64,000 bases of DNA from Lepturacanthus savala (Eukaryota > Chordata > Actinopteri > Scombriformes > Trichiuridae). Below, piece after piece: positions 56,780-64,000 of this stretch. Positions within the stretch are counted from its first letter, which is position 1. Every line of letters starts with the position of its first letter. The DNA is taken from NCBI GenBank assembly GCA_030544235.1, contig CM060474.1, positions 3,494,898 to 3,558,897 of the forward strand, written 5' to 3'. The notes under the pieces are model-generated. The model was not told the DNA's origin. It was given only the letters and a program-made list of their open reading frames with translations, and ran no database searches. The position numbers were made by a program, and so were the translations under genes.

Positions 56780-57060
56780 CCGGGTATAATTCTCCTCTTT
56801 GTTCACTGTGTCTCGTTGCTGCCGTTTTTATCGGCTGAACCTCTGAAACCAGTCGGATCAGTCGCAGTGACAGTGGAGTCGTGGATCCAGAGCCGCTCCC
56901 TGATTCCAATCAGTGTTTCGGTCTGACTTTATTTTTCTTTCTAATTGCAGCCTTGTCCACAATCTGCAGCTTTTGTTGCAGAAAATCCCTCGTTAACCGA
57001 ACGGCTGCTGGAACAGCTCCAGCTACAAATGGATTTGACTGAGTCTGAGAACAGCTTGTT
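56780..57060. promoter_or_regulatory. GC-richer repeat-free block in net1 intron 3
   Basis: Contains 'ctgattccaatcagtg' (a CCAAT motif inside a short imperfect palindrome) and, at 56945-57000, an acceptor-like TTTCTAATTGCAG followed by 'ccttgtccacaatctgcagc'. No open frame of note follows, so I treat it as possible conserved non-coding DNA. Confidence 0.25.
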
Positions 57061-57454
57061 TTAGTTCTATGCTGCACTACAACATGTTTATTAATTAATG
57101 TTGCTATGATTAAACATTGTTATAAATTCAAGGTTCATAGGTTAATAAGTGAGTTAATCAGTGCAAGGGCTATAAATCCCATCTAATTATAAATCTATTA
57201 AATGTAAATGGGCTGATATGGAAAAAAGTCCAGAAAAAATATATATATTGGCTGTAAATTTCACAGCAGAAACATGAGCACATGAACAGTAATGTGTTCA
57301 GTATAATTTTAGTTCATTTCAGATTTGAATCCTAATAGAAAAAACTATTTCATTTTGAGAAAAAAAACCCTTTTTATTATCTTGACATTTTGTCTCATAT
57401 TTCTACTTTTTAATGCAATATTCTTTGCCATAATTTACCAAAATCACGAAAATG

Positions 57455-57700
57455 AAGAGATTTGTTGGCAACTGTTACATTAATCAGCAACTATTTTAAT
57501 GGATTTGGGGCATTTTTAAGAAAAAAAAAGGCTAAATTCTCTGGTTCCATTTTAGCAAATCAGATTATTTTCTGGTTTCTTTATTCTTCGGTTTGGGAAC
57601 TTTGGGAACATTTTACACCATTTTTTGAACCAAACAACTAATTGATTCGTCATTCCAATAATCAATAGAAGTCATTCTAACTGTTAGTTGCAGCTTTAAT
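57455..57700 (+). repeat. MITE-A copy, internally deleted
   Basis: 'ctgttacattaatcagcaactattt' to 'aactgttagttgcagcttt', lacking the part with 'gtggactgttggtctggac'. Confidence 0.7.
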
Positions 57701-58467
57701 CAACACGTCAACACATGTCATATTCCAACCTTTGTATTTACAGCTGATGGTTTCTGTCACTGTAAAAACCCAACCAGTTGACTTTTCAGTAAACGATGGT
57801 TCTTCTTTTATTTCATTTTCATTCATTCAGGAACTAAACCTGTTCCACTAAAACATTTAGTTTCACTTCACTCAGTCCAGATTGGAAAAAAAACTCTGAC
57901 TGATGACTGAAAATCAGATAAAGAAACTGCTGAAATAGAATGGTCTGACAGATATTATATATTATTTCTGTCGTCTCCTGTGCTGTAATTAAACAACAAT
58001 GAATTCTCTGTAATGTGCCACTTTGACAGGTTACAACATATTAACTGTGTGAAAGTGTTTTTATCTGTTCGCCTGCAGCTCAAGGCTGCATCAGCTCTAT
58101 GTTTTGTCTGTTTTCCTGCTGCGAGTTGTAGTTACCCTGTTTGTTTGGTAGCAACCAGGTCTGCAGTTCAGGGTGTGAGCGCTGACAAATCAAAACTATA
58201 AAAAGAAAGAACATTGTTGAGTAACTCAGGCCTGAGTCTGACCTGCAGAACTGTAGTTTTCCTTGAGTGATTAGATCATTGTCTACATGTCTGTGTATGA
58301 TTTTACACTAGATACAGAGGAGGTAGACATAAACTACAGACAATAATAAGTTTACATTTGTAGGAGCAATATAATAAAAACATATTGTTTTTTATTTATA
58401 AAGACAACAATATATTTGTATTTATTGAGTATGTTAAGAGAAACTGACCTATTTGGACTTGGTACTA

Positions 58468-58945
58468 GAGCTGCAACTCCTATTCTGATAGAAGATTGTT
58501 GATTGATTCATAAAATGGTGTAAAATGTCGGCCATGTTTCCCAAAGCGGAAGATTCAACCTAAAATGTTTTTTTGGAGCTTGTGTTGCCTGGATCCAGAA
58601 TAATAACGACTGCAGAACACTTTTATATCAGCTCTAGAAATCAAATATAGCTAAAAGTCAATTAATAAATATATTATTATATAATATTCTCTGGTTTCAG
58701 CTTCTCAAATGTGAGGCTTTCCTGTATTTCTTCACCTCATATGATGCTGAAATGTATTATTTTTTGTCCAGACCAACAGTCCACAAACGAAAACCATCCG
58801 TTTATTATTATAGAAGACTAAAGAAACCAGAAAATAATCAGAGAAGAGAAGCTGGAACCAGAGAATTTGGACATTTTCTTCTTAAAAGAACTCAATGATT
58901 GACTCAAATCCATTAATCGGTTATCAGAGTAGTTGGTGATTTAAC
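58468..58945 (-). repeat. MITE-A copy, reverse, with a MITE-B fragment inside
   Basis: 58468-58574 ('gagctgcaactcctattctgatag' to 'aagattcaacctaaaatg') and 58765-58945 ('ccagaccaacagtccacaaacg' to 'gagtagttggtgattt') are the two halves of a reverse MITE-A. 58575-58745 between them carries the MITE-B phrase 'gcttgtgttgcctggatccagaataat'. Confidence 0.65.
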
Positions 58946-60120
58946 TAACGCAGTGCCTCCACTACTTCCTATATAGTGAACATGAATAAATGAGTTTAAG
59001 CCCAGAATCTGTTCTGTTAGGTGATAGCGCTGGGATTTCCAGAGTCTTTGAATGTGTCTTGGAGTAAGACCTGTGTTAACATGAGGAATAAATTAGCAGC
59101 TAAACCAGCTAACATCTTAGTGTGTGGTTTTTGAGAGTCTTTATAATATTTTTGTTACATTGTCTCCACAATCATTGCAGGAAGAAACGGTACAACAGAG
59201 CTTTCAATTGTAACTAAAGCGCTGGGAAGCAACATGAGAAGGAGCACGTCATACATTTTTTACATAGTAGCTAGCAGGATACAAGATACCCTACACAACC
59301 ACGATGAGCCAGTGATTTTAACATTTAATGATATTAGTGATGTTTTGAATAACCATCCAAAAAAATCCACCAAAAAGGATACACACCATGCACAGCTATA
59401 TCTGAAACTTGAGGTTGATCTGACAGTCAGAGAGATACATGAGCCACAGAGTCACAGACCCTCCTTGCTTTTATGGATATGAAGGTTATCCATATATTAT
59501 ATTACATATATTAGGTTTATGAACATTCTTTGTCAGTAGTGAATAATGAGCTGAGACGTTTTCAGTGTAGCTTTGAATCTCTACAGAAGCAGGAAGTTAA
59601 AACATTATAAACCTTTCAGTTTCTTCATCACTTTTCATCCCCTCAAAGTTCAAAACACCAAATGAGAGAATCAAGACTGATGCAGGAAATCAGTACTGAA
59701 AATAAATGATATAAAAAACTAAAATTATTAAAAAAAAAAAAAAGGAAAAATCAAAAATATGAGTTAAAAAGCAAAAATAAGATAAAAATATAAGAAGAAG
59801 TCAAAAATATGAGATGAAAACAAGTCGATTTGAAAAGCTGATATTAGGCATTAATAGTGATTATTGGTACTTTATAGCTTCTTGATTTTGCTCTTAAATC
59901 ATGCCAGATTGTTGCATTTAAATTTACAATTTTCAAAGTTTTCTAGCTCTAACCCCCTGACCCTGGAGGAGGCTGAGTTCCTGCTTTAAACTGAAATGCT
60001 GCTACAGGTCAGCAGGAGGCAGCAGCGTCTCCTCCTCGTGTGTTCAGACCTGTAATCAGACGTCCTGAGCTCAGCCTTCAGGCCTCAGGCTTCGTCTGTC
60101 CTTGGCACGGCAGAGGTTAG
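58946..60120. other. Intronic stretch without recognisable genes
   Basis: The 82-codon frame at 59234-59482 (MRRSTSYIFYIVASRIQDTL...) lies behind an acceptor-like TTGCAG near 59180, but I recognise no family. 59700-59820 is A-rich low complexity. 59950-60120 is GC-richer. Confidence 0.35.
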
Positions 60121-60696
60121 ACAGCGGTGAAACGCCGCCGCTCACAGCGTTACTCACCTCACGCCAACCGCTGCCGCTGCTGCGTGAGTGTGTTTTGTGC
60201 TGTAAATCACGGCTCAACTCCAGCTGCTGCAGCTCTGACTACAGGGCGAAGAGGCCAGACAGGCTCAGCCATGTTGTTTAGGTTTTACAGCGGCAGGCGA
60301 GACGCACAGCTGATTCAGCCTCAGGTCTCCCTGCAGAGTGACACACACACTCACATTAATTACTAGATGCTCTCTGACTCCTCAGTCTGCATTTTTTTTC
60401 ACTCTGCTGTCTTACTGTAGCTCACACGTGAAGCTGGATCCGAGAAACCTTGATTCATTATTCTATAGTTTGATAAGTGACGCAGTCGGACGCAGCTTCC
60501 TGTTCATCCGCACGATTAAGCAATTAGTTTCCAGCTATTACATTAATAAAGTCTGTTTCAGTGTCTGATAAGCTTCAAAGGTGCTTTTTATTTAAACATA
60601 ATAAGAAATGTATGTGGTTTTAAGAAGCAATAATCATGTCAGTAGAGTTTAGCATCTTATTGTGTTCTGATTTTCGAATCAGAATGAATGTCTTGA
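60120..60696. other. Unique intronic stretch
   Basis: CpG-containing around 60130-60300 with short open frames lacking similarity. No transposon signature. Confidence 0.3.
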
Positions 60697-61055
60697 GCTA
60701 CGATTGGTTGATTAATTTATTAGTTTCCAAATATCACATTAATAACCAACTATTTTGATCATCGATTAATCAATTTGAATCATTTTTCAGAGTAAAATGT
60801 CCAAATTCTCTGGTTCCAGCTTCTCAAATCTGATTATTTTCTGGTTCCTTTACTCTCCTGCAATAGTAAACTAATGGTCTTTGGGTTGTGGACTGTTGGT
60901 CTGGACAAAAACTGACATTTTAGGTTGAATCTTCTGCTTTGTGAAACATTCATCAACACTTTACAACATTTTATGAACCAAACAAGTCGATTAGTCTTTC
61001 AATAATCAATAGATTAATCAACTTCTAAAATAGTTGTTAGTTGCAGCACTAAGAA
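60697..61055 (+). repeat. MITE-A copy, near full length
   Basis: From 'gagctacgattggttgattaattt' through 'ccaaattctctggttccagcttctcaaatctgattattttctgg' and 'tttgggttgtggactgttggtctggac' to 'gttgttagttgcagcac'. Confidence 0.85.
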
Positions 61056-61419
61056 CAAGGCGTCAACACAAGGCTACACACCTCCATCAGCATCTGTCAC
61101 TCACACACACACAGCATGAAGTTGCTGCTCTATTTCACGCCTCCATGTTGGTCCAGGAGGATGAAGCAGACAACGCAACATCATCACCCATTTGCCCTAA
61201 ACACACACATTTGAAGTGACATGCTGCCCTTTAGCACCTCAGCTTTGTGCATCTGTGCAGCAGCTGCAGGTTTTCAGGGTTTGTGGGTCTTTCTGCAGGT
61301 GTTATGTCACATGGAAATCAGCCACAGGTTTGATTTCAGCTTCTTTGTTTTCGGTGAAACCAGTGAACATTAAGCTTTTTTTCTTTCTCTTAGACGAATC
61401 AACATATGTGTAGCAGCCC

Positions 61420-61640
61420 ACACCACCCCCACCCCCCCACAGTCCTGAATATACAGGTTTCACTTCAAACCCCCGGCTGCCTCCCTCCTGCTATTCATAT
61501 TCTAATTATTGAGCTGATGAGGCTGATAATAGCTGTTTAAAGCAGGGAGCAGAATGGCTGCTTTGATTACAACTCCCATCCAGTCATGTGACTTTGTAGT
61601 TTGATGATTTACAGGATATTAAAGAGAATCAGTGCAGACT
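61420..61640. promoter_or_regulatory. Candidate non-coding element about 1 kb upstream of the NET1A promoter
   Basis: 'ctattcatattctaattattgagctgatgaggctgataata' (about 61490-61532) has a homeodomain-type TAATTA core and the look of conserved vertebrate non-coding sequence. No open frame, no repeat signature. Confidence 0.3.
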
Positions 61641-62369
61641 GGTATCAGCTGTTAAACGGAGCTGATAAATGTGCAACATTGACCCTGAATAATCAGTAGT
61701 TTTAGTAAATAGTGTTTGAAGGACTGGAAATCTGAAGTACTACAATATCCAGGTCTATCAAGAAATAATATGGTCTCATTGCTCTGCTGCTAAAATCTTA
61801 GGTAAAGTTTTATAAGTTTAAAAAAATGTATTGTCACTAATGTATAAGACAACAATATAACAGCGTTAAGGTAGCACCTGAGCTTATATGAAGAATGGCA
61901 TCAACATATTAGAATAGTTTAAGGTACTAGTGCATTTTAAGAAATTAAATAGACATAAATACAAATTGTAAGCAATATATTCCCTGTTCATACCATAACT
62001 GATCTATTTTCTGCTAATATTTGCTGTAAACATAATTTTCATGTTTACAGAATATATCTCATAGTCTTAAATGTGTTATTTTATTTTTGCTTGATAAAAA
62101 AATTAAAAGATTTATTTGTGTTTCTTTGTGTTTATAGATTAATAGTCATCTTATATTTCAAAAAGTCATATCTTGTGTTATTGTCATTTAATAGTAAAGT
62201 TAATCGTTGCATCATGTACAAACACCTGCAGCCATTAAATAGAAGATTATTAGAAATGAATCTGCTGACAAAGTGTCTCAAATATCATTGTGTGTATAAA
62301 ACTAAAACATTTCTTGTTTAACCTTTAGTTCAGAGAAAATCCCTCATTGGAAGGTGTTCATTGTTCTCA

Positions 62370-62610
62370 GAACTTTCTCTTCTCGCCCGGATCTGCTCTG
62401 TTTGTGTAAACTTGACTTTCTGAGTAACGTAACCTGCGCTGCTCAGGATTCTCGCTGCCGTTTTCAGTCTGAGGGAGGTTCAGCAGAAATCTGCGGGCAA
62501 GTAAACCTGATCTCGCCTCATCTGCAGCCACGAGGGCTCAGAGAAACCTGCTCCTCCCCCAGCGCTCTGCCGGTATAAAGCCTCCCTCCCTCAGTCCACC
62601 TCAGAACAAA
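62370..62610 (+). promoter_or_regulatory. net1: net1 internal promoter (NET1A isoform)
   Basis: A TATAAA box at 62574-62579 follows a GC-richer stretch, and about 30 bp further the sequence CCTCAGTCC (about 62589-62597) to CAGAACAAAG (62600-62610) is a suitable start area. An untranslated leader of about 230 nt would precede the ATG at 62835. A focused TATA promoter contrasts with the TATA-less distal promoter at 33 kb and suggests regulated, inducible expression of the short isoform. In mammals NET1A is the inducible form, for example by TGF-beta. Confidence 0.75.
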
Positions 62611-62834
62611 GTTTAGAAAGAGTGCGTGAGAGGAGTTTCTTAGGAAGCTCTGCTCACCAGGGAAGAAGAAGAAGAAAAAGAGCAATTGGAGGAAGGTTTT
62701 ATTTATTTAATTTCGCTTTTCTTTTTTTAATTCTCACAGCTCCTGATTTTTTGTTTTTTTTTCTCTGATGTGGATTACCTTGGAGCCAACTCTCTAGGAT
62801 TAAAAAAGAGGATATTGTGTTTTTACTGAAAGCT

Positions 62835-62927
62835 ATGGTGGCTTACGATGAACTGGGTAGCTTGGTGCCTATCAAACGGACTCTGCAAGTGATAGACTAC
62901 CAGAACCAAGCCAACAAAGAGTCAGAG
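62835..62927 (+). CDS. net1: net1 alternative first coding exon 1A (NET1A N-terminus)
   Basis: ATG at 62835 in a strong context (G at -3 and +4) opens 31 codons reading MVAYDELGSLVPIKRTLQVI, then DYQNQANKESE, and ends at donor GAG|GTGAGA in phase 0. The human NET1A N-terminus begins MVAHDETGGLLPIKRTIRVL, so the match is clear, and phase 0 fits the shared exon beginning EPSNKRV. This isoform lacks the long N-terminus with its nuclear-localisation signals and is reported to leave the nucleus more readily to activate RhoA at the cell cortex. The DH and PH domains are encoded beyond the window. Confidence 0.96.
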
Positions 62928-64000
62928 GTGAGATAAAAAACAACACTTTTGGGTGGATATTGCTGGTTTGTTCAGCTGTTTCCTGTATCTGTCAGTAAAT
63001 GTTTGACCAGAAGTGGTATCAGTGCTGAGTGAATCAGAGCCTAACCCTGTTTTTATCTCAGCACGTATGTGTGTTCTCAGTTGCCTGTGCTGAGACTTTG
63101 AACTTTGTGCTTTGTGTCTGAACAAAACCTGAGACGCCAAATGACCTGGACGAGTTAATCATTGGATTCCGCCACTACGCCTCTGTGGCTGTGAACAGAC
63201 AGCGGTTGTGTATTCACTGTCTGTTTTTAGATATGCGGCTCAGCAGGGAGCTCAGCCTCGGTGGGATATGAAGCAGCCGGTTTACCGCAGCAGGGGGGTC
63301 AGCTCCCAGTCAACAACCTCGCAGCCTTTATTCTGTCCTGGGACACTTTGCTTTTGACCTCTGGCTTTTTAAAGTTGCAGGTTTAACTGTGGAATCCAGT
63401 TCTGCAGCCTGAGAGTAGCCTTCCTTCCCCCTTTTTGAGGTTTGCATAGTTCTGGTTTTCGGCAATTCTGGGAAGATGTGGTTTCATTGACAGTAAAAGA
63501 GAAGTCAAAGGACAATTTGTAAAGTCCTGTGTACTCCGAATTTCACAAGTGAGACGCTCTTTTCTTTTTTTTCCCCCCTCGTGCAGACTTATTGATGACC
63601 TCAGCTCTTTAATTTGCAGTCTGGCTGTTCTGTTCTATCAGCTCCAGCTGTGACACATCTGGAGTAAAGCTCAGCGAGCACTCACGGTTACATCAAAGAG
63701 TGGGAGCTCCTGACGTTTAGAAGGTTGTAATCTGAGGTCAGGAGGAGTTTTAGGAGTCCCACTGATGTCTGTTATCCACAGCAGATCAGTCTGGTTTCCT
63801 GAAGTGAGCCGGGGTCAGAGCAGCTTTTCTCGTCTGTCTGTGCTGGTTCACTTTACAGCTGATACACAAAGAGCCGGACTAGTGGCCTTTTGTTGTTCTT
63901 GGGTCAATCCCCAAAGGACAGGAAGGGCATAATGGCCAACACGCTTTTCCAATATTGACTTTGGGAAGCCCCCCCTCCCCCCTCTGACCCCCCACTGCCC
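62928..64000 (+). other. net1: net1 intron after exon 1A, continuing past the window
   Basis: Begins GTGAGA. No shared exon (EPSNKRV...) is found before 64000. The sequence is mostly unique and GC-richer than the upstream introns, so regulatory elements near the NET1A start are plausible, but none is specific enough to call. Confidence 0.6.

Larger units (their letters stand above)
55601..62834 (+). other. net1: net1 intron 3, first part, including the internal promoter region
   Basis: For the long isoform the intron begins at GTAAAA and continues past exon 1A and the window edge. It holds MITE-A copies and two candidate regulatory blocks. 55620-56780, 57710-58460 and 59480-59940 show only AT-rich unique or low-complexity DNA. 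Confidence 0.65.

Noticed and set aside
59234..59482. 82-codon frame with acceptor-like sequence upstream
   Set aside because: No recognised family, no donor, and AT-rich composition. Kept only as a note in the intron description.

Overview
This is vertebrate genomic DNA, most likely from a teleost (ray-finned) fish. Three things suggest this: very frequent CA/GT and TA microsatellites, several Tc1/mariner-like elements with TA target duplications, and fish-type tRNA-headed SINEs, LINE and Gypsy fragments. No species can be named. Most of the window is intergenic or intronic and repeat-filled. Most longer open frames are microsatellite read-through or decayed transposon genes, and no long intact gene is present.

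Two functional loci can be read directly. (1) At 26.1-26.33 kb on the + strand lies a two-hairpin microRNA cluster, mir-29b followed by mir-29a. Both 3p products are intact, and a possible pri-miRNA terminal exon (splice acceptor, AATAAA) surrounds them. (2) From 33.1 kb to past the right edge lies the 5' half of net1, a RhoA guanine nucleotide exchange factor, on the + strand. The long isoform starts in exon 1 (33146-33291), continues through a 64-nt exon 2 (44200-44263) and a 63-nt exon 3 (55538-55600, the KRKRREK nuclear-localisation exon), with introns of 10.9 and 11.3 kb. A second promoter with a TATA box (62574) drives alternative first exon 1A (62835-62927), which encodes the short NET1A-type N-terminus. 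Exon phases agree throughout. The shared DH-PH exons lie beyond 64000.

Layout. 1-12.9 kb: intergenic sequence with microsatellites, SINE pieces, a small TA-flanked MITE, and a GC-richer block at 5.9-6.9 kb that may be a promoter with a non-coding first exon. 13.06-14.53 kb: internally deleted LINE. 16.1-17.0 kb: solo-LTR-like element. 18.4-19.05 kb: two SINEs tail to tail, one with a perfect 12-bp target duplication. 19.4-25 kb: microsatellites, a degenerate minisatellite, a hAT-type MITE and candidate regulatory motifs. 26.1-26.4 kb: mir-29 cluster. 26.66-31.99 kb: decayed Ty3/Gypsy retrotransposon broken by a 1.5-kb Tc1-like transposon in its reverse transcriptase. 32.6-32.9 kb: Tc1-like scraps and microsatellites immediately before the net1 promoter. 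33-62 kb: net1 introns, filled with a ~400-bp MITE family in both orientations, two Tc1-like elements, SINEs and some GC-richer unique blocks that may be enhancers.

The most notable signals are the mir-29 cluster about 7 kb upstream of net1, the dual-promoter structure of net1, repeated close inverted MITE pairs inside net1 introns, and three exact copies of a 13-bp DR1 nuclear-receptor site.
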